From contig NC_031479.1 of NCBI RefSeq assembly GCF_000006565.2, forward strand, positions 5,888,885 through 5,952,884: 64,000 nt of DNA, read 5' to 3'. Positions 1-13,321 of the stretch are shown here, one piece after another. The notes below the pieces were generated by a model, which had not been told where the DNA came from, ran no database searches, and was given only the letters and a program-made list of their open reading frames with translations. The stretch is from Toxoplasma gondii ME49. Taxonomy: Eukaryota; Apicomplexa; Conoidasida; Eucoccidiorida; Sarcocystidae. The translations under genes were made by a program, and so were the position numbers. Each line of letters opens with the position of its first letter. Within the stretch, counting starts at the first letter, position 1.

Positions 1-405
1 TGCTAAACTGTATCTCGGCTTTTCATTCCTCCGTGATCCGGCGCATATGCTGCCGCGAAACTCCTGCAAAATTCTTCGTGTCTTCTACGGGATTTTCGTT
101 TGTCTGCCTCGATCTCGAGTCGTCTCCGCACTGTTGTTGCTGCACCCTGGAAGCTGAAGCCGCCTCCTTACCGGCATGTTCTGCCGTTTCACACGCTTGA
201 CGTCCTGACGGACTGCAGTTGAGAGACGGGAAACTGCGCGCCAAACTGAACGGGGTGTGTGTGCGTTGTACGTACACCAGAGTCCGCGGCGGTCTGGCAT
301 GAGAGTCGCGTTCCGTTTCCGCTGTATTACACGGCGGTGCAGAGCAGCTGAATGCCTCCAGTGTTTCTTCTTTCCGCCTCTTTCCTTCCTTCACCGTCTC
401 TCAAA
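1..405. promoter_or_regulatory. 5' flank of the HUN-domain gene
   Basis: I see no coding exon here. The stretch holds an AGAGACG box at 222-228, a core known from T. gondii promoters, and a copy of the dispersed TGTACGTACACC palindrome at 266-278. Both lie within 200 bases of the first start codon. It is probably promoter plus 5' UTR; the transcription start cannot be read from the sequence. Confidence 0.4.
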
Positions 406-3400
406 ATGTGGTGCGACCTTTTTTCCGCTGCGAAAGCCAAATTTGAGCAACAGAAACAGGGGTACCGGTCACACAACGCAGAAAGGGATGCGCCGGCCTT
501 CCCGACCCCCCCCGCTCTCGTCGCACAAAACAGCGGCGTCACCTGCCCTGCGACGTCAGAAAACTCTTGCGTAACTCCTCCCTCGCTTCGCTTGGCTCCT
601 GCTTCCGCCTCTGCCATTTCAACCCATGTTACCCCGGTCAGTTCCGTTGCCCTGGCTTCTGCGTCTGAAGTGACGGCGTCTCCGGCTGTGTGTGCTGCGA
701 CGGCGTCTTCAGAAGGAAGTCCGGATGCAGGGGCTTCTCAGCCCTTGTCAGTAGGAAGAGAAGGGGTGGGGAAACCGCGGAAGTTGAAGAACATCGCTCC
801 GTCGGGTGTCTCTGCGTGTGCAGAGGGTGAGAGTTCCCAGGAACCGAAACCCAAGAAGCCACGGATGAACAGACACACTGCTCGCGAAGGAGCCTGTCCG
901 CAGCAAGGGACGGAGGCCGAAACTTCTAAGACGCAGGCCTCAACCCAGAAGACTGCAGGGGCGAAGAAGCGCCCACGCCGTCCCAAGGGGGCGTCTGCCT
1001 CAAGTGCTAAGAAAGACGATGCCTCGGCTCTCACTACGACTGAGGGGGGGGCGACCTCTCCAGATGCGTTATCAGCTTCTTCGGTGTCTGCAAAGGAGTT
1101 CCAGAGTTCACACACTTCTTCCTTCCCTCCTCGGGTGTCTGCTGTGCCGCCCAACGCTCCCGCAGCTCTGTCGCCTTCCACTGGCGCTCCCACAGACGAG
1201 GCTTCTGTCTCTGCCTCCAAAGCGCCTCAGCCTCCTCCCCTGCTGTCTTCTGTACATCAGGCTCACGAAGCGGCTCCGACGAAGACGCCGAAGGGCCGCT
1301 TGCAAGCAGCAGCTGCTTGGACGCCGGCGAACTCGCCTCGCGCGAGCGGGACCAACAAGGAAAACACAAACAATGCGCCTTCCTTCCAAGGCGGATCCAA
1401 CAGTCTCCTATGTTCCCCGCGGTCCCTCTTTCGCGATGACACGCTGAGCAAGTTCGCGGCGATTCTGGCGACGTCTCAGCAACAGCGAGAAAAGAAAACG
1501 AAACTCCCAGAAGCTGCTTCGGTAGTGAGCGCACCTGGTATAGTGACAGAAACACCGGGCGTTCCAGTTCTCTTGTCGTCCTCGCAAACGACACTAACAT
1601 CCCAGAAAGAAGTAGCCTCTGCCGAGACAATAGACTCTGGAGACGCCGGACGTGGAGTCTCTTCCAGAATCGAAAAAGCTCCTCAGTGTCTCGCCTCTCC
1701 ACTTCTGTCTCCTCCTCCACAACATCCGTTTGCTTCTTCACAGAATCCTTCTTCTTTTCGGAATCCGTCTTCGTCTTCCTTCCAGAACCAGTTTCCTTTC
1801 CAGGCAGTTCCTGAAATCTCGCCGTGTCTCCAGGAGACGACGGAGTTGCCAGTGCGCGGAGGCCGAGAAGGCGAGACGAAGGTTGGTGGGTCGACGGACT
1901 TGGCATCTCCGTCTGTTTTTCGTCGTTCTGCAGAGGACGGCGACGCAGGTGCGTTTTCGAGCGCATGCAGTCGAGTTTCTTATGAAGACGCGACCGAGGC
2001 CTCTCGACAGGCGACGGCGCAGTCGGAGGCGAAGAAGGAGGAGGTTTCCGAGCCGCAGGCTGCGGCAGGGGTGTCTCCCTTTGCGGTGTCTGGGGTAGTC
2101 CTTGAAAGGTCCTCTGCGGCGACTGGTTCTGCGTTTTCTCTTCCTTTTCCCTGTGAAAACGCGGCAGCCGCGAACCACGTAGAAGTCGTCGATGACGAGG
2201 AGTCTCTCGGCTCCGACGACGACGCAGATAGTTTGGGAGGCCAGCGAGAAGGCGAGAGCGAGGGAGAAGAAGAAGTCAAGAAATTCATCCCCTTCAGATT
2301 TATTCGCGGCCTGTGGATTGACGTCGAGCACGAGGGTCTCGCGGGTCAGGAGGAAGAAGACGAGAACGACGACGAGGCGCAAGAAAAGTAAGGAGAAAAC
2401 ACCCTTGTCTGAGGACGGGAGGCTAGGCCTAAGAGATCCGTACCAAAAACCACGGGAGCGAAGAAACGCGATTAAGTGCTCGCAAGCAATGGTGTAATAT
2501 TCCACACTGTTGCGGCTTCTCTAACGGGGCGGGTCTTGGCTCACCAGAACTATGTTCTGCCTCCCCAGTCTCAGCAAGGGAGGTACTGCGTTACTGCTTG
2601 CAACGTTCTGTGTGTTGGTCTTAGGTGCCATCTAATGCACAGTTGTCCTTGACAGATAACGTGACTTCCGGTGCTTCGCTGTCATACTGACGACGAGAGG
2701 GGAAGCTCGAAGAAGAGCGAAGAAAAAGGGTGGGGAAGGGGAGGAGAGACGCGATGTCTAAGCCTTGTCTGTGTCCGTGTCATGCCTTCTTTCAGTTCAT
2801 GGAGAGGCATGTTCGGTGCGTCTTGTATTCCAGCGAAGAGTGCTCTTGCGTGCTCTGTCCTTCTTTTGTCGCGTCCACTGGCTTTTTTTCTGAAGAGCAC
2901 ATGCAGATCTTGTCTTTTTGTTGAAAACGGACGAGCCGTAGCGGGGGTCTCCCTCCTGAGACGGAAGGGAGAAGGCCGAACTTCCGAGGATGCGTAGATT
3001 GTATTCAGTGCCTCCTTCGAGGAAGCAAGAGGTCTGTTTTCTTTCCTCTTTGTCTTCCCTCTTTGCAGAAAGAGCTGCAAACGCAGAGAACACGCGGTGT
3101 GTCTTCATGCTTTCCATTCTCTGTGTCTTGTCTCTTCAAAACCCATGCAAAGACATTCCGTGAGTTTGTCCTTCGAAGGCATGTGGACTGCGTCTCCTTC
3201 TCTCGCTCGTTTCTGTTTCGCCCCTGAGCTGTATAGGCTCCTTTCGTCAATGCTTTAGAATGTGCACCAGCTTCGCTTGTTCTCTTGTTTGCCTTGCGCC
3301 CAGGCCTTCTCCTCGGGCGTCAGAGAGTCGATCCCGGGGGCTCTGCTTTTCTTCACTGCCTTTACTTCTGGATTTCCGGGCCTCTGTAGAGGCAGCGTAT

Positions 3401-6400
3401 GGAGGCGAGGAAAACTTGAGGGATCCACGGACGCTGGAGACTGCGATTCTCCAGGCCTCTGAACAGTCGTTTCCTTCTCTCTCTTCTCTCGCGTCGCCTT
3501 CCCCGGGGGTAGGACCCGACGGCGCGGGCCGTGGAGCCCCGGCAGGCCTGCTGACCCCTGGGGGGCCCGCCGGAGACGCGGGCCTTCCGGGGCGCGGGGG
3601 GTACGGGCTCGACGGCGGAAGTTTGGTAAGCAGCCGGCATGCAGCAGAGCTTTCGAGACAAAGGGGTGGCTTTGTACTGGACTGTTCCCAAACATATTTG
3701 TAAGTTCACGTATTCAAGCTAGAAAAAAAGCGGCAGAGTGGAAATGGAGACAGAACAGAGAAGCGTTTCGCCGAAGTTTGCCTGTGAAAACATTTCAACG
3801 TCAACTCACTATATTCGTTTTTGAAGAGTGAACTCGTGTTGGGGGGCCTTTTTTGACGCAAAAGGTGCAGCCCAGATCGAATTGCTCTCTACAGATGATT
3901 TTTCGAGTCACTGCATTCCGAATTCACCTGTAGATGCGAAAAAATCTCGACTGACGTGGAAAAAGGAGAAGACAGAGACGACGCATCAAGGGGGAGGGCC
4001 GGGGACTTGACGAGAGTCGATTCCAAAATAGATTGTATCACAAACGGAAGTCTTGCGTGAGAAACGGCCCTCTGCGGCGCGGGATACAGACACCCGAGAG
4101 CGGGTGGAGTTTCAGTGGTCATGTGTTTCAGGTTTGGGAGGGGGAAGGGGCGTTCTCTTTCATTTGTTGGACGTCTGGGGAGGCCTGGCGAGCCTGTCTT
4201 TTTGCGCGGGCTTAAGGGGTGAGAAACTGAAGCTGCAAGACGTCTTCAGCTGCTTCCTTGTGACACCTGAAGAGCACACAGTGGCGGATCTGCCCATCTC
4301 GGATTCCGCGAAGACGAAGAAGACCGCAGACTGCGTGCTGGAGACACTCACAGAGAGGGTCCCCGGTGGCGCTGAGGCGCCGTCAGCAGAGAGACCCTGG
4401 GAGCGGCACAAGCAAACGCAAGGCAGATGGTATTTTTGGAGAAGTTTGTTGTGTTCTTGGATCTAACGAGTAAGGAGACGTGACTTCGCTTCCATGTCGA
4501 AGGCGAGGAAAACGTTCGCTCGTGACTAAAGTCGGCAGAAGGCTGGAGCGCGCGCGGAGTGTGAGGAGCAGAACTATGGAGGACAGGCGTGTGTGAAGGA
4601 ATCTTTTTTCTGCAGCAATACCGGCCGAGTAAACTGGAACTTTGCGTGGCAAGCATCGAGCAAAGACTCGCTCGACAACGCTTAATTGCCAATCCGAAAG
4701 ACATTCTACGTGGGGGGGGCGGAGCTGGAGGAGTCTACTATGACAAAGATGACGCGTTCCTCGACGACAGCGAAACGGTAACAAGAGAACCCCGCATGCA
4801 CAACGTCCATGGAAAGGCCAAGCAAGCGAAACGGACAGCAGAGCGCGCGAAACCGAAGACGAGGGAGGAGAGAAGAGGGAGGACAGAAGACAGAGGGGAG
4901 AAGAACAGGGAGGACAGAAGAGGGAGGGGAGAAGAACAGGGAGGGTCGAAGTGAAAGGGAGGAAGTGAAAGGGAGGAAGTGGAGGGAGAAGGGAAGAGAA
5001 TGATCACAGCGTGATATCGACAAGTGGAAATGCCTGAGGAGCTCCTGTCTCTCTCGGCGTTGCTCGTGACCTCTGAGGGAATGGAGCGATCATTGATTTT
5101 CATTGGGCGTTTTTTTCGCAGTTTCGAGAGTTTGGGATGGACCCTTCTGCAGACTTCGACGACCAGCAGACCGTCTCAGGAGCTCCTTCTGAAAGTGGAA
5201 TGGACGACGAGGACGCGTACGACGGAACAAGCGAGTTCGTTTGTGACAACGACCCCACGATGGAAGACTCAGAGCCGTGAGCCACTCTCCGATAAAGCGA
5301 GTGCATGCACCATTCAGAAGTCTGAAAGCGCCTCTGTGGTCATCTGCACATGCAGTCACTCGCATGCAGATATATATGTATGTATATATATATATATATA
5401 TATGAGGTCACCTGCACGTATATGTCTCCGCGTAGGGGTCCTTGTAATCGTGTATATGGATGTCGACAGAGAGATAGATCCGTAGACAGATAGAGAGAGA
5501 GAGCTGGACAGATGCAGATGCAAGGATAGATCGAGAGAAAGAAAGAGGTAGAGGAGGTAGTGGCACCAGATATAGAGATGTCGACGTAAGGACAGATCGT
5601 ATTGAAGGCAAAAGTGAAGCAGGAAATACAGATAAATGTGTCATTAAAGGAGGAGGGGTAATGTGAATTGTGTCGTTGCTTGCAGAGAATACACCACATG
5701 AGGGAGGTTGTGGAAGGACAAAAACGGGTGCCAGCCTGAGCAGTAAAATTTGTGAAGTGCCTCCAAAGTGACAACGCGGTTTCACCCTCGTGTATGTGTG
5801 CAGAGCGAATGCTCTAACATTGACATGCATGTATCTCTCCGCGAGTTGCTGGAGATCCTGTAAGAAAATATCCATACATGTATGCATATGTCTTTTTATA
5901 TAGAATGTACTTGTATTTCATATCAACACTCATTTGTCTGTACTACATACATACAAATGGTTATTGGATCTGCACTGTATATCTACACATCTACATATCT
6001 GCATATATACATATCTGCATATATACATATCTGCATATATACATATATACATATTTATATATATATATATATTACGTGTCGATAAAGAGGAAAGGACAAT
6101 TGGTTTTTGACTTCCTTTTCAGAGAGGAGACGGACAGCAGTGCGAAGAAGGGTCGGAAGCTACAGCAGGACGACGAAAAGTTCAATCCGCTCGCCTGGAG
6201 GCGCTTCAAAACCTCGGTGAGTGTTTGTAGGCGCCAAGACGTTGGGGAAAAGCCTTAAAACTATGCGCAGCCAGGCACAGAGCGAGGCGGTGAAAAATCA
6301 AGGAAGCAACTGCATGCGAATGACGAAACGGCATCTGTTTGACCTCTTCGAGTGACCACAGATGTCTTCGGGTCCCCCTGTTTACGCGTCTCGGTCGGCG

Positions 6401-6998
6401 CACCCGTATGTTGTTTTGAACAGGCCCAAATCTGCGTAGAGAGGGTCAGATGTTTTCTCGACACTGAAGAAACAGATTTCAGCAGAGGGTTGTTGAGGCT
6501 GCGAATGTGCAGGTGTCGTCGGTACCTCGTCATGGTGGAGGATGCATGTGTATAATTCCCTGCACTTTCTACAAAAACCGGTTTTTTCTAACAAGGCACT
6601 GCTCGAAAAAGAGGGAAATGTTTGCTTTATATCGGGTGTCGTCTGTTGACTGGGGATATCCGGATAGTTGTGTCTCCTTGGCTTCGCTGTCTTCGCTGTC
6701 TTCGCTGCAAATGCGCACGAAGCCATGCGTACAAAATGAATTTTCTCGGGAACGGAAACGCCTTCTGTTTTTTTCAGCTGAAACAAAACATGACAGACGA
6801 GGCGTTCAGTGTCCTGCTGAGCATGGAAGAAGAACTGGAATCTCTTCGTGGTGAGGAAGTGAAGGGAGTCACGTTGCAGAACTCGAAATATCGCGAAAGG
6901 AAAATGCAGCTTCTAGAGAGGCTCCTGTCGCCCCTGCAGAAACAGCAGTTCCTCGGCTGAGTCTCAGAGCACGCCACCGAGGCGCAAAGAGGAACACA

Positions 6999-7036
<38 letters not shown>

Positions 7037-9096
7037 ACGCGAGGGAGAGGAAAGAGAAGAAGAAAGACGGACGGACTTAAAGGGATAGGAGAACGCGAAG
7101 GGCAGAGGAAAGCAGGACGCAGAGATGCGAGGGAGAAGAAGAAAGATGAAGACAAACTGTCGCGTTTGTGTTCACTGCATGCAGCGACCGACGGGGACGA
7201 CCCAGTGCCTCAGGCGATTGAGAAAATCATGTTGAAACACGTGAGGGAAAGTGACAGCGAATTTCTCAGAAATTTGTTTTTGCTTCGAATGGAGCGGACG
7301 TCCATCGTCTGGACTGTTTGCTCGTCTTTGTGTAGTCCTTTGTAAGAAACAACGAAACGCACTAGTTCCAAGTCATGTTCCTCTCTCTCGTGTAAGAGTC
7401 GCGCACAGCGTGGGATGTCTATGCGAACGCAAGTTTCACCATACACCTGCCGCTCGATGCATCTAAAGAAAAACAATACCTTCACTTTATATATATATGT
7501 ATATATATATATATATATACATATTTGTATTTGTGTATGTATATACATTTGCAAATGTATGAATACCTATACACACATCCGTAGATACATACAGATTTGT
7601 CCATGTATATACATGTATGTACTGATGTGCAGCTCCGGAGGCACCAGTGTACACAGGAGCGCACGGTGTATGTACAGCTCTCGCATTTTTCTTGTTGGTC
7701 CGTGGGTCTCGAAGGAGGGGATTTCAAACCGAGCATCTTTTACTTTACGGAACAGCGGGAACTGCCTTCTGTTTCTTGCGTGCAGTTGAGGAAGTCCTGG
7801 AGTGAGCAGCTGGCGAATCGACAAGGTCCCGAGCGTCTCGTCGAATTGGTGAGAGGGAAGAAGATCTTGTCGGCGAAAGGTTGCTTGTCGTACCTTTAGA
7901 CGTGTCGATATAATTAAACTTGATTTTTCTGAGATTCAAAAATGAAGCTCTCCTTGATGCGGATTGGACAGACTCGAGCGTAAGACTCTGAACATGGCCG
8001 CTTTTGTCTCTCGCGTCCAGAGGTCCTGCACTTAGATTTGGATGCCGTGGAAACGTTGCGCTCGTTTTCTTGACTTTTTTTCAATGCCCCAAGATTTAAT
8101 GATGTGTGAGGCACTGAAGCAGGCTGTCGTCGTACACCTGTCTAAAAAGCTTAAAAAGCGAGTTCCTGGCTACGTCGGAATTTAGTAAAACTCGACCTCG
8201 CTGAGAGGTAAACGCGACGGTTTCAACTACACGCACTTCGCGATCAAGACTTCTTTTCACGGAAACTTGACGAAATCCCTCGCTGTAGCGTTTCCTTTGC
8301 ATCTCTCATGTTTCTGGTTTCCTCCTCTTATTCCGTATGTTTGTGCATTTCTTGTGTGTTTTTCTTCGGTTTCGCTTTGTCAGAACTGGGCGCTCGTGAA
8401 TAAAATGGGGAGTGCCTTGCATGCCATTTCGCGCGAGTGTGGCGTCTTTCTCGTCCACGTAAGTTGCAAATGACAAAGGCGGGGAAAAACGAGTTTTAGA
8501 GACGCAGAGTCTCTCCGTTTCTCTTCTCCCACACTGAGGCTAGGGTTTTCCATCGCGGGCAAAAGCAGGGATTGTCGAGAAAAAAAGAGAGACGATGAGG
8601 GGGGGAAATAGGGAGAAAAAAGAGACGAGAGGTAGAGGAAGGGAGGAAAGAGGAGATGAAGAGAGGCAGTTTGAGAGGCAGGCCACAAAAATGTGTGCAC
8701 GCATAGAGAGACGCCTTTGCTGTTTCTCTGATGTTGTCTGGGACGCCGCTGAGAAAGCGACGTTGCATCTGATATGTTTCTCGTAGAGTCTCCGGGGGAC
8801 GACAGAGCCTTGCGTTTCGTCTCTCCACTTCCCCCCCGCTTCATCACGACGCCTTGGTTGTTTTTCGCAGAAAACGTGGGTGCGCAGAACGCTTGTGCAC
8901 AACAGCACGGTGTATGAGTACCTCCTTCTCCAGCTCTTCGACATGATTAAAAAGTCTCCCCTCTTCAGGAAAGACGACCCTGCCGTCATCCAGAAAGTCC
9001 AGGAGGTACGCAAAGAGCCACAAAGCCTCAAAGCAACAAAACGCTTTACCTCAGGGAAAAACGGAAACGACTCATCTCGATTTAACAATTTGGACG

Positions 9097-9127
<31 letters not shown>

Positions 9128-10174
9128 AATGTTTGTTCACGCATACGTGTGCATGCCTGTGCGGATTATATGCACTTACATGTATGTATCTATATATAAG
9201 TAAATCGATTTGTCTATGAATACACGTGGATATCTGGGTGTCCAACGCACACGTACATATGCATATGTGCGTATAAATGCACGGGTGAACGCTTCTATTG
9301 GATGTACGCTTGTGTAGGCAAGTCTCCGTTTGCTTATATGTGTTTCGACACTGCATCGTTGAAGCGAGTTTCCTGCTCTGCATGCGTTCCTCTGCAGTCA
9401 TTCGAAGCGTGGCAGCGGGTCGGGGACGACTCGAAAGCGCCCTCGACTTCCCATGTCTGTCTGACAGTGCCTTTTGCGCCCCTGCTTTTCGCCGGAGACA
9501 GAATTCAGCATCTGAAGGAGGCCGAACTGGCAAAGTCTCCCCTTCTCCGCATAGGCGCAGTCGTCATCGACATGGCCGTCATCTTCCACCTGCGCCGCAA
9601 CGGACTGTACGTAAATTCACCGAGGGCGAAACGCCGCCTCTTTCTCCTTTCCTCGATGCTTGTGATTCTCGACGAACAGCCGGTTTTCCTGTTGCGGCTG
9701 AAGACGTGAGACGAAAAAGCAGACTCAGTAGCACACATTGGTGCTACTGGCCAAGTGCGTATATATATATATATATATACATCCGTTTACACATATGCGC
9801 ACACATATTCATATATATATGCATATACATATGATGTACAGAGTGTAGATGTACATACAGACAAATGAATATGCTTGCAAAAAGATGTTTTCAGTGTTAC
9901 GGAATGTTGCTGGTGTAGACACGTTGCATGCATGTTCGTATGCGGCTGTGATGGAACTGTGGTGTGGAGTGTTTCCCTTCCTTCGGCGTGTAGTCGGGAG
10001 TACGTTGAGCTGGGCCTCGGCGCGGAGAGCGACTTGCAGCCCGACCAGGAGCAGCATTTTCCCCAGTTTCTTCGCTCTCTTTTGAAGCAGGCGGTGGCGA
10101 GGCGGTTCGGATCTGGGGTCCGCTTTTCTCTGAGTGCCGCGTATCTGAAGGCTTTCGTCGCGCATCTCAAGTGA
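406..10174 (+). CDS. HPC2/ubinuclein (HUN) domain protein, putative histone chaperone subunit
   Basis: Twelve exons join in one frame to about 1168 aa: 406-2387, 3304-3625, 4616-4777, 5122-5276, 6123-6216, 6778-6850, 7185-7240, 7786-7848, 8384-8458, 8871-9005, 9398-9606, 9994-10174. All have GT-AG borders and compatible phases. The start at 406 follows CTCAAA, a good Toxoplasma context; an in-frame codon at 352 is weaker. Residues 1-660 are Ser/Ala/Pro-rich and probably disordered, ending in acidic runs. Residues about 790-822 match the HUN signature: a basic helix, then GGVYYDKDDAFLDDSE, the counterpart of the ubinuclein stretch YGYDESDSFIDNSE. The C-terminal third is helical and may correspond to the ubinuclein middle domain, but I cannot align it confidently. 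In yeast and animals HUN proteins bridge HIRA to histone H3.3-H4 in replication-independent nucleosome assembly. That role is inferred here. Several introns contain ATAC/TA microsatellites. Confidence 0.72.
5369..5404. repeat. TA/GTATA microsatellite
   Basis: An alternating TA run with GTATG interruptions lies in an intron of the HUN-domain gene, between exons 4 and 5. Confidence 0.85.
5940..6073. repeat. ATAC/ATCTGCAT microsatellite
   Basis: Three tandem copies of a 16-base unit, ATATCTGCATATATAC-like, lie around 5991-6045. They are followed by a pure TA run ending about 50 bases before the exon 5 acceptor. Confidence 0.8.
7000..7036. repeat. (GAAA)n microsatellite
   Basis: About nine GAAA units lie in the intron between exons 6 and 7 of the HUN-domain gene. 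Confidence 0.9.
7486..7640. repeat. TA and GTATATAC-rich intronic repeat
   Basis: A TATA/TGTATATA run, then imperfect ATAC units, lies in the intron before exon 8. Short Tyr/Ile/His-rich open frames across it are products of the repeat. Confidence 0.75.
9097..9125. repeat. (AT)n microsatellite
   Basis: A pure AT dinucleotide run of nearly 30 bases lies in the intron between exons 10 and 11 of the HUN-domain gene. Confidence 0.9.
9757..9840. repeat. (AT)n and ATATGC-rich microsatellite
   Basis: A TA run followed by ATATGCATAT-type units lies in the last intron of the HUN-domain gene. Confidence 0.8.
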
Positions 10175-13100
10175 GCGTTTTTCTGTCGAAAGCAGTCTTC
10201 TGCAGACAGGCTGCGCCGGGGTGCTCGCCGCGTTCTTTCCAGTGTTTGGACGGGTGCTGGATTTCCCCGTCGACCCTGGATAGCGCCCTAGAAGCAGCGG
10301 CCATCTGCAGATACACGCGAAGCAGACTACAACCGCGCTCGTCATCCCACAGAGGCGGCTGCGCGCAAAACCGAGTCTATTCGCGTCCGGCCGCAAACCG
10401 TGCTTTCCGCGAACGGTCAGAGTGTCACGGGAAGCTAGAAGCAGTTTGATGAAGTGTTGCTTAAAACTGCTGCGACGCAGCAAGTACACCTTTCCTTTGC
10501 TTCTGTACAAGTGAATCGACTGTGCTAGGATGCACACTCCAACAGACCCTACGCGCAGTGCAGTTTCCAGAATGCCCGCGTGTCTGTCCGACCCAGTGCA
10601 GGTGCGCGCCGGATCTCCTTTTCCAGTTCTCCATGCCGCTTTTTCGATGCCCAACCTGGCGTTTGTGTCTGCATGTTCTGGGAGACCGCTGGCGGTGTGT
10701 GCGCCGCATGGCGCTCATTCGATTCGAAGTGACACAGTGCTGGACCGCAGAACTGCGGGTCTCCAGACTGCGGAACCATTCCGAGGCTACTCCTCGTCAG
10801 CGGGCCAGAGTTTCAGAGGCTATCAAATTTCAGAGGCTGTCCACTCTCCAGAACCCTGCAGAGGAATTGTGCGATTCGTTCTCTTCCGTCTCTTTCCCTT
10901 CAGAACGAGATACAATGTGAACTTGTACGAGCGACGCGCCCGAAGGTTCCGCGAACTCCAGTTCCAGACCGTTGTTTGCCGAGCAGCCGTCGAGCAGACC
11001 GGTGTATGCACACCTGGGGTTGGTTTGCCAGCCACCGGAGGCGGGATTTCTCTGACGGGAAAAGGCGCCTGGAGTTAGCTTTGTGCATCCACAAAAGGCG
11101 GGAGAAACCAATTCCAGCAGCTCCTAACGTTGGTGATTATATATATATATATATATACTTTCGCGTACATGTATATACAAACACACTACATAAAATAAAT
11201 TCATGTACGTCGGCTTGGTTGTATAGCTGTCACCTAGGTGTAACTGGACAGTGGTGCTTCGACGTTAGTGTGTTTGGCATTTGTCGGTTCGCGACTCTTT
11301 CGCGTGTTTCTCACGTCTTCATAGGCTTTGTCTCTGCGTATTAGTAGCCGCCTTTGGGGGGTATTGTCTCGGCGTTGCTGCCGCGGAGAGTTCCAGTCGT
11401 GTCACCGTGTGGGTTGCGTTCTTTCGCCTTTGTTGTTGTGTTTGCCGGGTGTGTGTGGTCACACAATCGGGATCAACGAAAACTAGAAAAGACGGGACAC
11501 AAATAAATGCGAAGGGGGGATTCAACAGCCGATTCCAAAAACGCAGAACGTTTCTCTGGCGATCAGACCCGTAGACACAGTCCATTCAACAACGTAAGCG
11601 TTTCTGTGCAGCAATGGCTTTTTGGAGCGCACCGTCACGCATGAGACGTGAAAGTGGGAGAAATTTACAGAACAGAGAAGCAGAGGCAGTGAACAAGGAC
11701 ACACGGTATGTTTCGTCGCACAGTGCGTGCTTGGTTTCTGAGTCCCGACGGTGCACTTGACGAAGCGGATTTTTGTGATTTTCGGGGGAGGTTTTTCAGT
11801 GGACTGAAGCCGGGCAGGAACTGTAGGGTGTGAAATGGTACAGACAACAAACTCTTTTGAAGAAATAAATGGTAGGATATTCGCCATTTCGGTTATGTTC
11901 CGAAAAAGCGTGCGTCGCGTGTGGGATTCGCGTTTTTGACGCCAGTCAAAAAGCTGCAAGGCTGTCGGATTTCGGGAAAAGCCGATTCAGATAAACACCG
12001 AGAGTTACATGAAGAATAACGGAACACGGCCGATCCGCTGAGATGTCACGCATCGGCGCTTTTTGTACACTGAGACTTTTTCCGGGAAACCCTTTCGGCA
12101 AAAACTATCCCAAAGCGTAACCCAGGGGGTCCCCTCTGCACTACGCAGCAGCCTCACATTTTCCTTTGTTATGGACCCCGTCGTTTTACAGCTGTCAATT
12201 GGTTACCACAGAAAATAGACATCTAATCTCCAGCACGAAAGGCAGGCAGAGTCTTTTTGACCACTTCACAGAAGCGCAGGGAGCGAATCGGTTACGAGAT
12301 GAGGGAGGCGTCAGTGGAAATGAAGAGGGTGAAGATGTTGCCACTCTCCAGGCAGTGCAAAAGTGTCAGTGGCGGCGAGACAAGTCCAAAATTTGGTGAG
12401 TCCTCATACCCCCCACACAAGCTGTTGTACGGACCACCGGCACCCTACCATCAAGCCACCCCAGTGATCGTCGCGACAGAGTCACCAGTTGGTACGCATA
12501 CTTCCCAAGCAGAAACTTTGCGTAAATGGAACAGAAACAGACAGATCTGCTGGAAGCTTTGAACCCCACAGATGCACGTCGCATTATTCTGGCGGAACAT
12601 GCGCACTTCCCGCCCTCGTAAGTTGCGACGCCTGCAGGTGAGAATCTAAAATGTGAGACACACGCCCTTAGCCAGTCACGGCCAGGATAACTGCCCTGAA
12701 GCCTTAGCGTTCCGGAGTTTGCGTCGAAACGCATTGCACTGTAATTCTTCCTTGCCACTACAGCTCTTGATCAAATACGGCTGGTACACGTGTCTGCGTC
12801 CAGAGGTTCGATGTAGACAGGACGGGCATTGGTTTTTAAGTTTTTCAGCAATGCCGGATTTCGTCACATCCTGAAGCTGTGCTGGATGGTGCAATCAGTG
12901 ACACGGTCTCATCCACACGGAATGCCACCAACTGCTTTCGAGTCTTGAGTGCAGTCGATACGGAAAACTGTCTGACACAGAACTGTCTGCTGCTCCCACA
13001 CCCACCGTACTTCCACGCGACACGGCATGAAAACTACCCAGAGGCGCCCACGTGTTCTTGAGTGCATACATCGCCACGGTTCACAACGGTTCTCGCAAGT

Positions 13101-13321
13101 GTTTCCTCCCGGACAGTGTTGTTCGAGGAATATTGTTCGAGCGATTCCTGGCGTCTGGGTGTGGTTAGCCTGTAAGGCGAAATCGAGAGCACAGCGTCTG
13201 CCGGGAGGGCAGCAAGCGCTTTACGCACTCGCCAGGTTGCGGAACAGAGTCAGTTGCCGCCGACCGCCGAGTGACGCCTTGTCGGCCCCCGTTCTCGCAG
13301 GCGCGTGGCGTGTTCCCCAGG
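10175..13321. other. Intergenic region, 3.1 kb, no supported gene
   Basis: It follows the stop of the HUN-domain gene and precedes a small secreted-protein gene. It holds a GGTGTATGCACACC palindrome at 11001-11014 and a short TA run at about 11137-11158. Open frames here, the longest about 180 codons at 10530-11078, show no recognisable domain and are most simply 3' UTR or chance. I see no RNA gene. Confidence 0.5.
11001..11014. repeat. Dispersed palindrome GGTGTATGCACACC
   Basis: One copy of a 14-bp palindromic word with GGTGTA and (T/C)ACACC arms that recurs across the window. It lies in intergenic DNA. Confidence 0.7.

Noticed and set aside
1034..1966. 310-codon minus-strand frame opposite the first exon of the HUN-domain gene
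   Set aside because: It is a GC-rich shadow of the plus-strand exon, without domains or good splice sites.
10530..11078. 182-codon plus frame after the HUN-domain gene
   Set aside because: No domain, low-quality composition, and it contains the dispersed palindrome; most likely 3' UTR or chance.
12526..12618. ATG frame starting MEQKQTDLLEAL and ending at a GTAAGT donor
   Set aside because: It looks exon-like, but the donor phase does not fit the secreted-protein frame downstream and no other partner exon was found.
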